Source: Tolypothrix sp. PCC 7712
GTDB lineage: Bacteria > Cyanobacteriota > Cyanobacteriia > Cyanobacteriales > Nostocaceae
NCBI RefSeq assembly: GCF_025860405.1
Contig: NZ_CP063785.1
Coordinates: forward strand, 4,154,001-4,218,000
Reading direction: 5' to 3'
Length of the DNA: 64,000 bases
In this document: piece after piece, positions 1 to 8,971 of the stretch
Layout: each line of letters opens with the position of its first letter
Position numbering within the stretch: position 1 is the stretch's first letter
Position numbers and translations under genes: made by a program
The notes under the pieces: generated by a model
The model's input: only the letters and a program-made list of their open reading frames with translations
Databases searched by the model: none
Told to the model about the DNA's origin: nothing

Positions 1-1735
1 TCAACCTATTCCAGGAATTACAGTTAATTTTACAGCCCCTACAACTGGCGCATCTGCCAACTTTACAAGCGGCACAACTCTCACCACTGATAGCGCTGGA
101 AATGTGAGTATTCCAGTCACAGCCAACACCGTTGCAGGTAGCTATGCAGTCACAGCCAGTAGTGGCGTACTTACACCCGCCAGTTTCAGTTTAATTAATA
201 ACCCAGATGTGGCATCTGCCATAATCGCTACAGGTGGGACACCGCAAACTACGGTTGTGAATACTGCATTTACTAATGCCCTACAAGCGAAAGTTCAAGA
301 CCAATACGGGAATGCGATCGCTAACGCCACTGTTACCTTCAACGCACCCACAACAGGCGCAACTGCTAACTTTACTGGAAGTACTACTCTTTCCACCGAT
401 ACCAGTGGAAATGTCAGCATCCCAGTCACAGCCAATACTATTGCAGGTAGTTACAACATCACTGCTAATAGTGGTTCACTCACCCCAGCCAGTTTCAGTT
501 TAATTAATAACCCAGATGTGGCATCTGCCATAATCGCTACAGGTGGCACACCGCAAACTACGGTTGTGAATACTGTATTTACTAATGCCCTACAAGCAAA
601 AGTACAAGACCAATACGGGAATGCGATCGCCAACGCTATTGTCACCTTTAACGCACCCACAACAGGCGCAACTGCTAACTTTACAGGAAATACCAGCCTG
701 ACGACTGATACCAGTGGAAATGTCAGCATCCCAGTTACAGCTAACACTGTTGCAGGTAGTTACAACATCACTGCTAATAGTGGTTCCCTTACCCCTGCCA
801 GTTTCAGTTTAATTAATAACCCAGATGTGGCATCTGCCATTATCGCTACAGGTGGCACACCGCAAACTACGGTTGTGAATACTGCATTTACTAATGCCCT
901 ACAAGCAAAAGTACAAGACCAATACGGAAATGCGATCGCTAACGCCACTGTTACCTTCAACGCACCCACAACAGGCGCAACAGCGAGTTTTACAGGTAAT
1001 AGCAGCCTGACGACTGATAGCGGTGGCAATGTCAGCATCCCAGTTACAGCCAATACTGTTGCAGGTGGCTACAGCATCAGCGCTAGTAGTGGTTCACTCA
1101 CCCCAGCCAGTTTTAGTTTAATTAACAACCCAGATGTGGCGGCGGCAATTATCGCTACAGGTGGCACACCGCAAACTACGGTTGTGAATACTGTATTTAC
1201 TAATGCCCTACAAGCAAAAGTACAAGACCAATATGGGAATGCGATCGCAAACGCTACTGTTACCTTCAACGCACCGACATCAGGTGCAACTGCTGGTTTC
1301 ACAGGAAATACAACCCTAACCACTGATAGCAGTGGAAATGTCAGCATTCCAGTCACAGCCAACACTGTTGCAGGTGGCTACGCAGTTACAGCCAGTAGTG
1401 GCGCACTCACACCTGCAAGTTTCAGTTTGATTAATAATCCTGATGTTGCCTTCTCCATCATCGCTACAGGTGGCACACCGCAAAGTACTATCGTCAACAC
1501 TGCATTTACTAATCCACTACAAGCAAAAGTACAAGACCAATATGGAAATGCGATCGCTAACGCCAATGTCACTTTCAACGCACCCACAACTGGCGCAACT
1601 GCTAATTTCTCAGGTAATACCAGCCTCACGACTAATAGCAGTGGTAATGTGAGTATCCCAGTCACAGCCAATACAGTTGAAGGTAATTACACAGTTACAG
1701 CTAACAGTGGCGCACTTACACCTGCCAACTTCAGT
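1..1735 (+). repeat. 309-bp in-frame tandem repeats encoding Ig-like domains
   Basis: A 309-bp unit repeats head to tail inside the exoprotein gene, with unit landmarks (the codons for NPDVA) near 207, 516, 825, 1134 and 1443. Copies are nearly identical at the nucleotide level, including the embedded HIP1-like GCGATCGC. This makes copy-number change by recombination likely and assembly collapse possible. Confidence 0.9.
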
Positions 1736-3130
1736 TTGACTAATAATGCTGCTTCTGAAGTTCCCACTACACCAACAGTTCCAATTGATACGCCCAATCC
1801 AGAAGTTCTGAAGAAACCGCCCTCTACACAAATACCAGTAACTATCAATTCCACACCAGAGGTTGTACTTGATACTGCTGTAGCAAATATTGAGCAAGAA
1901 TACACTACTGAGTATAAAGAATACTTAGGAGAAGAAGCTAAACCTAATCTTGAAGCCCCCAACACAGCCCGTAATATTCTGCAACAAATTAGTGATGCCA
2001 CAGGTATTCAACCTGCACTAATTTATGTCAATTTCATCCCTACGAGCGTTTCACCTGCAATTACACTCAAGCAGAACAAAGCAAAAATTCTACCATCCCC
2101 AAACGATCGCTTGGAATTGCTAATAGTGACTGCCCAAGGTTTACCAATTCGGAAGGTATTACCTGTAACGCGATCGCAAGTTATCGCAACAGCCCAAACC
2201 TTTATTAAGGATATTACCAAGAGTTCACGGAATAACAGCTATAAAGATCCAGCGAAAAAATTGTATGAATGGCTGATTACACCTTTAGAACCTGAACTGC
2301 AAGCACGCAAGGTTAATAATATTGCATTCATCATGGATACGGGATTGCGATCGCTCCCTGTCGCGGCCCTTTATGATGGGCAAAAGTATTTGGTAGAAAG
2401 CTATAGCGTCGGTTTAATGCCCAGTCTTAGCCTGACTGATACCAAATTTGTGGACATTAAAAAGGCTGAGGTTTTGGGTATGGGTGCATCGGAATTCCGC
2501 AACCAAAATCCTTTACCAGCAGTACCTACAGAATTAGCAACTATTACTTCCCGGTTATGGCAAGGTAATTTCTTCCTCAACGAAAGCTTTACTCTGACAA
2601 ATCTGCAAAAGCAACGTCAGCAAAAACCCTTCGGCATTATTCACCTAGCTACTCACGCAGAATTTGAGCCAGGCGATCGCGGTAATTCTTACATTCAGAT
2701 GTGGGATAGCCAATTGAAAATGGATCAGCTACGAAAACTGGGCTGGAACAATCCCCCTGTGCAGCTAGTGGTTTTAAGTTCCTGTCGAACTGCGATCGGA
2801 GATAAAGAGGCCGAGTTAGGCTTTGCAGGTTTTGCTGTACAAGCTGGTGTGAGAACAGCACTAGCGAGTTTGTGGTACGTGTCCGACGAAGGGACTTTGG
2901 GATTAATGAGTGAATTCTACGAAAAATTAAAAAAAGCCCCCATCAAAGCCGAAGCACTCCGCCAAGCGCAAATCGCCATGATTAAAGGTCAAGTCCGCTT
3001 GGAAGGAGGGAAACTCAAAACTTCTAATGTGAATGTGACTCTACCACCCATCCTTGCCGAACTCGGTAACCAAGAATTACGGCATCCATATTACTGGTCA
3101 GCTTTTACACTCATTGGTAACCCTTGGTAA
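2..3130 (+). CDS. Two-partner-secretion exoprotein with Ig-like repeats and a C-terminal CHAT domain (5' end outside window)
   Basis: The reading frame is open from base 2, so the gene starts before the window and the ATG at 104 is internal. The visible part has about 5.7 near-identical 103-residue Ig-like repeats, each with conserved blocks such as LQAKVQDQYGNAIANA and GNVSIPVTANT. These resemble bacterial Ig-like (Big_1/invasin type) domains. A low-complexity Thr/Pro linker follows (about 1740-1860). The last ~400 residues form a CHAT caspase-like domain with the expected dyad: His in LATHAEF (2654-2656) and Cys in LSSCRTA (2783-2785). The next gene encodes a TpsB transporter, so this is probably the secreted TpsA partner; the N-terminal haemagglutinin-type secretion domain would lie upstream. 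Secretion is inferred from context. CHAT proteases of this type are known in cyanobacteria, but no substrate is evident here. Confidence 0.85.
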   Translation, partial: QPIPGITVNFTAPTTGASANFTSGTTLTTDSAGNVSIPVTANTVAGSYAVTASSGVLTPASFSLINNPDVASAIIATGGTPQTTVVNTAFTNALQAKVQDQYGNAIANATVTFNAPTTGATANFTGSTTLSTDTSGNVSIPVTANTIAGSYNITANSGSLTPASFSLINNPDVASAIIATGGTPQTTVVNTVFTNALQAKVQDQYGNAIANAIVTFNAPTTGATANFTGNTSLTTDTSGNVSIPVTANTVAGSYNITANSGSLTPASFSLINNPDVASAIIATGGTPQTTVVNTAFTNALQAKVQDQYGNAIANATVTFNAPTTGATASFTGNSSLTTDSGGNVSIPVTANTVAGGYSISASSGSLTPASFSLINNPDVAAAIIATGGTPQTTVVNTVFTNALQAKVQDQYGNAIANATVTFNAPTSGATAGFTGNTTLTTDSSGNVSIPVTANTVAGGYAVTASSGALTPASFSLINNPDVAFSIIATGGTPQSTIVNTAFTNPLQAKVQDQYGNAIANANVTFNAPTTGATANFSGNTSLTTNSSGNVSIPVTANTVEGNYTVTANSGALTPANFSLTNNAASEVPTTPTVPIDTPNPEVLKKPPSTQIPVTINSTPEVVLDTAVANIEQEYTTEYKEYLGEEAKPNLEAPNTARNILQQISDATGIQPALIYVNFIPTSVSPAITLKQNKAKILPSPNDRLELLIVTAQGLPIRKVLPVTRSQVIATAQTFIKDITKSSRNNSYKDPAKKLYEWLITPLEPELQARKVNNIAFIMDTGLRSLPVAALYDGQKYLVESYSVGLMPSLSLTDTKFVDIKKAEVLGMGASEFRNQNPLPAVPTELATITSRLWQGNFFLNESFTLTNLQKQRQQKPFGIIHLATHAEFEPGDRGNSYIQMWDSQLKMDQLRKLGWNNPPVQLVVLSSCRTAIGDKEAELGFAGFAVQAGVRTALASLWYVSDEGTLGLMSEFYEKLKKAPIKAEALRQAQIAMIKGQVRLEGGKLKTSNVNVTLPPILAELGNQELRHPYYWSAFTLIGNPW

Positions 3131-3253
3131 AGGCTGAAGTGTCAAGTATAAAGTCTGAAATGTTACTCAACACTCATAAAGCTTCTAGCAATTTTATAAG
3201 CAGTAATTTATACTTCATCTTTTATCCTTTAAACTTAATACTTATTTATTTTT

Positions 3254-4984
3254 ATGTATCTTATATTTCGTCGGTTTTGGTTGTCGGTCTTCTTGGCTGG
3301 CTTGGCATTATTTCCGAGTTTATCTGCGATCGCGCAAACAGCCCCGGTGCAAGTACCTCCTCAACCAAACCCAAATCTTGATCGCTTTCCCCAATCCCCG
3401 CCAACGCCTCAACCTTTACCAACAAATGAACAGCAGCCGACTCTACCTAACCCACCACCCACAACAACCACACCAGCAGATCCAACTGTCAATATTTCGG
3501 TTCGCAAGATAGAGGTTATTGGTAGCACCGTCTTCAGCCCCGAAGAAATTTCTACCATTACTAAACCTTTAGAAAGCCGTTCTGTAACTTTAGCGGAACT
3601 CCAGGGGGCTGTAGATCAGATTTCTGAGCTATATCTCAAACGAGGATATATTACCTCTAGAGCAATTCTCACCGAGCAGACAATTACTAATGGCGTTGTA
3701 CAAATTCAGGTAATTGAAGGTGGGGTAGAAAAAATCGAAGTACTAGGAACTGAAAAAGTTAATCCTAGCTATGTTCGCAGTCGCATACAACTGGGTACTG
3801 TTTCACCTTTGAGCAAAGATAAATTAGAAGATCAACTGCGCTTACTGAAAGTCGATCCCCTGTTTAGCAACGTAGAAGCTTATCTCAAACAGGGAACAGA
3901 ATTAGGGCAAAGTATTTTAACAGTGCGTGTTGAAGAGGCACCTGTTTTTTATGGTTCTGTTGGTATAGATAATTACTCACCTCCCGGTGTCGGATCTGAG
4001 CGTTTTGGTGGGTTTATTAGTAACCGCAATCTCACAGGCAATGGTGATGAAATTACCGCTTCCTACTATCGCTCAACAACAGGCGGTTCCAATGCCTATG
4101 ATTTTAGATATCGCCTGCCTGTAAATCCCATGAACGGTAGTATTCAACTGCGGGTTGCACCAAGTAGCAGTAGAATTACTGACCCAGAGTTTGAAGTTTT
4201 TGGCATCAGTAGCGATACCAACTTATACGAAATTAGTTATCGCCAACCATTAATTCGCAATCCCCGTGAGGAATTTGCTTTATCTTTGGGCTTTGCTTGG
4301 CAAGATGGTCAAACATTCTTATTTAACGACACACCTACACCTTTTGGGATTGGCCCCGATGCTGAAGGTAACAGCCGCACAAGAGTATTGAAATTTGGGC
4401 AAGATTATCTCAAACGCGATTTACAAGGGGCCTGGGCACTGCGATCGCAATTCAATATCGGCTTAAATATCTTAGATAGTACTACCAACTCTGACCCCAT
4501 CCCTGATGGGCAGTTTTTCAGTTGGCTGACCCAAGTGCAACGTGTACAGCGATTCTCTAAAGACAACTTGCTAATTGCCCAATTAGACTTACAACTTACC
4601 CCTGATAGTTTGCTACCCTCGCAACAGTTCGTGATTGGCGGTGGACAATCTCTGCGGGGTTATCGACAAAATGCCCGTTCTGGCGACAATGGATTTCGCT
4701 TATCTGTAGAAGACCGAATTGTAGTTGACTATAACAACTCAGGGCAGCCTACCATGCAATTAGCACCATTTATCGATGTAGGCGCTGTCTGGAACAAATC
4801 AGACAATCCCAACAAACTAACTAATCAAACCTTCTTAGCAGGTTTAGGCTTAGGTCTAATTTGGGAACCCATTCCCCACTTATCCGGTCGCTTGGACTAC
4901 GCACTTCCTTTAGTTGATTTAAGCGATCGCGGTAACAATGCCCAAGATCATGGATTTTATTTTAGTTTTGGATATAACTTTTAA
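3254..4984 (+). CDS. TpsB-type outer-membrane transporter (ShlB/FhaC/HecB family)
   Basis: A 576-residue protein with a signal peptide (MYLIFRRFWLSVFLAGLALF, cleavage near SAIAQ) and a Pro/Thr-rich linker. A ShlB-type POTRA region follows at about residues 80-225 (VRKIEVIGSTVFSPEEI; GYITSRAIL; IQVIEGGVEKIEVLG). The C-terminal half is a beta-barrel with a VRGY-like lid motif (SLRGYRQNARSGDNG) and ends in an aromatic, Phe (FSFGYNF). Family members secrete a TpsA exoprotein across the outer membrane. It lies 123 bp downstream of the Ig-repeat/CHAT gene on the same strand, so the two form a two-partner secretion pair, in tpsA-tpsB order. The length is normal for the family and the gene looks intact. 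Confidence 0.92.
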   Translation: MYLIFRRFWLSVFLAGLALFPSLSAIAQTAPVQVPPQPNPNLDRFPQSPPTPQPLPTNEQQPTLPNPPPTTTTPADPTVNISVRKIEVIGSTVFSPEEISTITKPLESRSVTLAELQGAVDQISELYLKRGYITSRAILTEQTITNGVVQIQVIEGGVEKIEVLGTEKVNPSYVRSRIQLGTVSPLSKDKLEDQLRLLKVDPLFSNVEAYLKQGTELGQSILTVRVEEAPVFYGSVGIDNYSPPGVGSERFGGFISNRNLTGNGDEITASYYRSTTGGSNAYDFRYRLPVNPMNGSIQLRVAPSSSRITDPEFEVFGISSDTNLYEISYRQPLIRNPREEFALSLGFAWQDGQTFLFNDTPTPFGIGPDAEGNSRTRVLKFGQDYLKRDLQGAWALRSQFNIGLNILDSTTNSDPIPDGQFFSWLTQVQRVQRFSKDNLLIAQLDLQLTPDSLLPSQQFVIGGGQSLRGYRQNARSGDNGFRLSVEDRIVVDYNNSGQPTMQLAPFIDVGAVWNKSDNPNKLTNQTFLAGLGLGLIWEPIPHLSGRLDYALPLVDLSDRGNNAQDHGFYFSFGYNF

Positions 4985-4985
4985 G

Positions 4986-5150
4986 GGGACTGGGGATTGG
5001 GGACTGGGGACTGGGGACTGGGGATGAGGGAGATGAGGGAGATGAGGGAGATGAGGGAGATGAGGGAGATGAGGAAGAATAAAAGACAAACACCAATGAC
5101 CAATGACCAATTACCAATTACCAATTACCAATTACCAATTACCAAACCCT
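4986..5150. repeat. Short tandem repeats (STRR type)
   Basis: Three successive tracts lie here: GGGGACT-type heptamers, then about five units of the nonamer GATGAGGGA, then CCAATGA/CCAATTA heptamers. They fill most of the gap between the TpsB and Rieske genes. The same nonamer occurs at 47656-47758 and, on the other strand, inside mutS. Confidence 0.9.
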
Positions 5151-5209
5151 CACCACCAAATGATTTACTCTATTGTGTTAGTTAAACTTACGTAATTCTT
5201 CCAGCACTT

Positions 5210-5647
5210 ATGAAACGTCGTGATTTTATTAATTGGGTGGGTTTAGGTTGGCTAGCGAGTTCTTTACCTGTTGCGATCGCAGCTTGTAGTTCCGAAACAA
5301 CGACATCTACAACTGCAACTACACCTGCAACATCTGGGAATGGGGTAAAAGTTGGTACTGTTGCAGAATTAGATAAAACTGGTCAGTTGCTTTTGAAAGA
5401 ATCACCTGTTGGGCCTGTATTAGTAGTTGGTAAATCCCAATCTGGAAATCTGATTGCTGTTAACCCTACCTGTACTCATAAAGGTTGCACAGTCGCCTGG
5501 AAGGAAACCGCCAAACAATTTGTCTGTCCTTGTCATGACTCGGAATTTGGGGCTGATGGCAAAGTGATAGAAGGCCCTGCGGATAAACCTCTCAAAACTT
5601 ACACAGCTAAAATAGAAGGTGATTCTGTTGTTGTTCAGGCAACGTAA
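5210..5647 (+). CDS. Rieske [2Fe-2S] protein with Tat/lipoprotein-like leader
   Basis: A 145-residue protein. The N-terminus has a twin-arginine motif (MKRRDFINW), a hydrophobic stretch and a lipobox-like AIAAC, which suggests Tat export and possible lipid anchoring. The Rieske cluster motifs are CTHKGC (Cys88, His90) and CPCHDS (Cys106, His109). Cys93 and Cys108 are placed to form the disulfide typical of high-potential Rieske proteins. It is shorter than the cytochrome b6f Rieske protein PetC and lacks its membrane-anchor arrangement, so it is a stand-alone electron carrier of unknown partner. The gene stands alone between repeat-rich spacers. Confidence 0.85.
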   Translation: MKRRDFINWVGLGWLASSLPVAIAACSSETTTSTTATTPATSGNGVKVGTVAELDKTGQLLLKESPVGPVLVVGKSQSGNLIAVNPTCTHKGCTVAWKETAKQFVCPCHDSEFGADGKVIEGPADKPLKTYTAKIEGDSVVVQAT

Positions 5648-5906
5648 GGGACTTCTAGCTCAAAAATATCTTATTGCTTTTTTGACAGGGGGGACTCCTG
5701 ACAGGTGTAGCTTTTTGATGTGGGCATGAATGGGCACTATGAACTACATGTTCAGGATTTTCAACTCTTAATTTGGTTTGGGGAAAGGTGAAAGGGTAAG
5801 GGTTAAAGGTTTTTTCTTGCCCCTTTTCCCCTTTCCCTTTTGCCCTTAACCAAGTTTAATCACGAATTACAAATTACGAATTAGTAATTATGTTGATAAT
5901 GGCAGA

Positions 5907-7157
5907 TTAGTTCAAAGATTGAACCTTTTTACTAAAGATTCGGTAGTAAAGCCAAGTGCTAACTTCCTTCAACGGAAACAGCAGATATGTCAGGGGATTG
6001 ATGGACACAATAATATTGCGGAAGTCCCGCTTTGCTAAAAACAAAATTGCACGGGCTACTTGCGGCGCTGACATCACCCCATAAGGATTAAGTTGACTCT
6101 TAAACGGCCCCAGAATTAACTTGCGAATTATACAATCCCCATCCAAACGCTTGAGGGTAACAATATCTCCGATAGCGCGTTTACTGAGTTCATAAAGAGG
6201 ACTTAAAGCCGGAGATACTTCAGCTTCGGAAGTGTTAACCCAAATTTCTTTAGTTGCTTTGGATTGCGGCCCGGTAACGGTTGCCAAAAATATATCCATC
6301 AACCGCAATGTAGAAAAAGTATTCACCTCATAAGAAGACTCAATTGCTTCTGAGGTGCGGTTAGCGTAGACATTGACACCGTGATTGATAATCAAAATAT
6401 CAACTTTCTCTAAAGCAGCTTTTAACTCTGCTTCCTTACCCAATTCCCAAGCAATTACAGTTAGCTTTTCTTGAGGCTGTAGTTTTTCGGGATTGGTAGT
6501 TAAGGCTACTACCTTGGCATTATTTTTAATCAATTCAGCAGTCAATGCTTGCCCTAAAGCACCGGAAGCACCAGTTAAAGCAATGGTTTTACCTTTAAGA
6601 GATAAACCTGTTCCCAATACCGTATCTACTAAAGGAAACACACCACTGTAATAGGCGTTAACATCATCAAAATGATGTCGCCAGTGGTAAGAACGATTTA
6701 CCCACCAAACCGAGGGAATAGTTTCTAATGGCCCGGGGAGGTGAGTGTAATCTGTATCAATTTTACCGAGAAAATATCGCCGGGACGCGCCATATAAAAA
6801 GGTGAAAGCATAGACTACTCCCAACCAAAAGCCCCATTGCTGTAGCAGTAAAGCCATCACAGTCAAAACTACAACCAGTAGCGTTGACTCGACAATATCA
6901 TTGTATAACTGAGACTCTTGGTAAATTTTTAAAGAAACTACCGATAAATCGCGGCGATACGCCATGTGGTGCTTATTATGCCATTTACCAAGCGAGGGGA
7001 CATAGTGACACAAAGCATGATAGCTATCTCTCACTATCTCTACCAACAACAGCGAGACTAATCCCCAACTAGCAAACTGCAAGCAGGTATTTACCAGATT
7101 CCAATTTATCTGTAATTGAGCCGCAATCTCAGCCCAGCTTTGTGCTAAAACATTCAT
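5907..7157 (-). CDS. Sterol desaturase-like / short-chain dehydrogenase fusion protein
   Basis: The N-terminal half is a membrane fatty-acid-hydroxylase/sterol-desaturase-like domain with His clusters (HALCHYV, HNKHH, YHWRHHFDD) and hydrophobic segments. The C-terminal half is a Rossmann short-chain dehydrogenase (TGASGALGQAL nucleotide-binding motif; IINHGVN; YELSK with the YxxxK catalytic pair). Such bifunctional proteins are annotated in other cyanobacteria; the substrate is unknown, perhaps a lipid or carotenoid-like molecule. I take the ATG at 7157 (MNVLAQSW) as start. An in-frame ATG at 7220 would add 21 residues without a clear ribosome site or family support. It is transcribed opposite to its neighbours, as a single gene. 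Confidence 0.8.
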   Translation of the reverse strand: MNVLAQSWAEIAAQLQINWNLVNTCLQFASWGLVSLLLVEIVRDSYHALCHYVPSLGKWHNKHHMAYRRDLSVVSLKIYQESQLYNDIVESTLLVVVLTVMALLLQQWGFWLGVVYAFTFLYGASRRYFLGKIDTDYTHLPGPLETIPSVWWVNRSYHWRHHFDDVNAYYSGVFPLVDTVLGTGLSLKGKTIALTGASGALGQALTAELIKNNAKVVALTTNPEKLQPQEKLTVIAWELGKEAELKAALEKVDILIINHGVNVYANRTSEAIESSYEVNTFSTLRLMDIFLATVTGPQSKATKEIWVNTSEAEVSPALSPLYELSKRAIGDIVTLKRLDGDCIIRKLILGPFKSQLNPYGVMSAPQVARAILFLAKRDFRNIIVSINPLTYLLFPLKEVSTWLYYRIFSKKVQSLN

Positions 7158-7220
7158 CGTAATTTTTCTGTACTCGGTTTTTATCAGCGCTAGTCCCGCT
7201 ATGAAGAAGTCAAAAGTCAA

Positions 7221-7860
7221 AAGGAGCCAGTGCGTTGCGCGGGTTTCCCGCGTTGTAGTAACTGGCGTTCAAAAGTCAAAAGACTTGATCTTCTCAGCTT
7301 TTCTTCACTTCATATTTCAGCTTTTTTGTACTAGCGCCTTGATTAACTGATCAAATAGCAGGTTAAGCACCTTAGCCATGAGTTTATCATTGACCCGTGT
7401 GAGTGGGGTTTGTAGCGGACAAGATGCGATCGCGCTTATTTTATATACTGATAGATATTTTTACATGTATTTAAATGTAAATACTAATAAGCTTCAATAC
7501 ATACATTTCAGTGAATGATAAATTGTAGTGGACTGACAGGCCTAAAATGAGGCATTAGATTTGATGAAATTAACCGCAGATAAACGCCGATATAGACGCG
7601 CATCGGTGTTCGCGTAGCGTCTTTGCAGGAGAAGCAGTGCCCCCTTGCGGTTCCCCGACTTTTTCGCGTAGCGTATCCGCAGGATTCACCCGGAGGGCTT
7701 TTCGCAGGGTACGCCGATGAATTTTTGCTATTGCATCAAATTAGCTGTTTTAGTCCAGTAGGGTGTGTTACGGCTATGAAAGAATTTGGGTCTTAGCGAC
7801 AATGAAATTTAGCCGTAATCTCTCTTTCCAGTGAACTGTTAACAGTCAACCTTCAACACT
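7221..7860. other. Intergenic region with dispersed repeats, no gene seen
   Basis: A direct-repeat pair (CAAAAGTCAAAA) brackets a GC-rich module at 7229-7265 that resembles the one near 10200. At 7600-7715 there is a patchwork of short repeats (GCGTAGCGTCTTTGCAGGAG and GCGTAGCGTATCCGCAGGAT). No coding frame with family features was found. Confidence 0.6.
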
Positions 7861-8949
7861 ATGAATATGGAACGCCCAATTTTATACATAGCTATTACTA
7901 ACCACGGTTTTGGTCATGCTAGTCGCATGGCATCAGTCGCCGCCACTATTCAAAAGTTATGTCCAGAAGTTTTGTTAATCATGGTGACGACTGCACCGAG
8001 GTGGTTACTAGAGTGCTACATCGAAGGTGATTTTATCCATCGTCCTAGGGCTTTTGATTTGGGTGTCATCCAAGCAGATAGCTTGACAATGGATAAAGCT
8101 GCGACTTTAGACAAATTAAGAGAAATTAAGCAGAAGCAGAATTCCCTAGTGGCATCGGAAGTCAATTTTATCCGCCAAAATCGCGTCCATCTGATCTTGG
8201 CGGATATCCCCTTTCTCGCCTCTGTAATTGCTAAGGCTGCAAATATCCCCTGCTGGTCGATGAGTAACTTTGGCTGGGATTTTATCTATCGTGATTGGGG
8301 TGGGGAATTTTTGGAAATTGCTGACTGGATTAGTGAGTGTTATTCAAAATGCGATCGCCTGTATCGTCTCCCTTTCCATGAGCCAATGTCTGCTTTTTCC
8401 AATATTATTGATGTGGGTTTAACAGGTGGTTCACCCCGTTACGCTGCTGATGATTTGCGTTCCATCTGGGGTATCGCTGCACCTGTGGAAAAGACGATTC
8501 TACTGACTTTCGGCGGCTTAGGTGTGCAGCAGCTTCCTTACGATAACCTGCGCTTTTTCCCCGATTGGCAATTTATTGTATTTGATCAATCTGCCCCAGA
8601 TTTACCCAATGTAGTAAAAATTACTGACCGTAAATACCGACCTGTAGATTTTATGCCGATTTGTGGGCGAGTTGTATCTAAACCTGGCTACGGTACTTTT
8701 GCGGAGGCTATTAAATTAGAAGTACCTATTGCTACTGTTACTCGTGAAGGCTTTGCGGAAGCAGCTTTTTTAGTAGAAGGATTGATAAATTATCATCCGC
8801 ATCAAATCCTTACCCCATCTGAGTTTTTCCAAGGAACTTGGGATTTTCTGTATCAACCCCTGCTGCAACCAAAGCTATCCCAACCAATTGCTAAAGATGG
8901 CAATGAAGCGATCGCAAATGCTGTGATGCAATATTTTTCTATGAGTTAA
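7861..8949 (+). CDS. Glycosyltransferase-like protein (GT-B fold, resembles N-terminal part of plant L-arabinokinase)
   Basis: A 362-residue soluble protein. The start (YIAITNHGFGHASRM) has the Gly/His-rich N-terminal loop of GT-B glycosyltransferases. The C-terminal half carries LLTFGGLG and the conserved block VVSKPGYGTFAEAI, as in nucleotide-sugar-binding domains of MurG-like enzymes. The same arrangement forms the non-kinase half of L-arabinokinase; here the GHMP kinase half is absent. Acceptor and donor are unknown. ATG codons at 7861 and 7867 are both possible and neither has a clear Shine-Dalgarno. It converges with the following gene. Confidence 0.72.
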   Translation: MNMERPILYIAITNHGFGHASRMASVAATIQKLCPEVLLIMVTTAPRWLLECYIEGDFIHRPRAFDLGVIQADSLTMDKAATLDKLREIKQKQNSLVASEVNFIRQNRVHLILADIPFLASVIAKAANIPCWSMSNFGWDFIYRDWGGEFLEIADWISECYSKCDRLYRLPFHEPMSAFSNIIDVGLTGGSPRYAADDLRSIWGIAAPVEKTILLTFGGLGVQQLPYDNLRFFPDWQFIVFDQSAPDLPNVVKITDRKYRPVDFMPICGRVVSKPGYGTFAEAIKLEVPIATVTREGFAEAAFLVEGLINYHPHQILTPSEFFQGTWDFLYQPLLQPKLSQPIAKDGNEAIANAVMQYFSMS

Positions 8950-8971
8950 GAGCGATCGCACTACACAAATC

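Noticed and set aside
451..1671. Four near-identical leftward frames of about 97 residues
   Set aside because: They are antisense reflections of the 309-bp repeats of the exoprotein gene.
5024..5075. Possible CRISPR array from regular repeats
   Set aside because: The units are 7-9 bp with no spacers; this is a short tandem repeat, as are the tracts at 18.8 and 47.7 kb.
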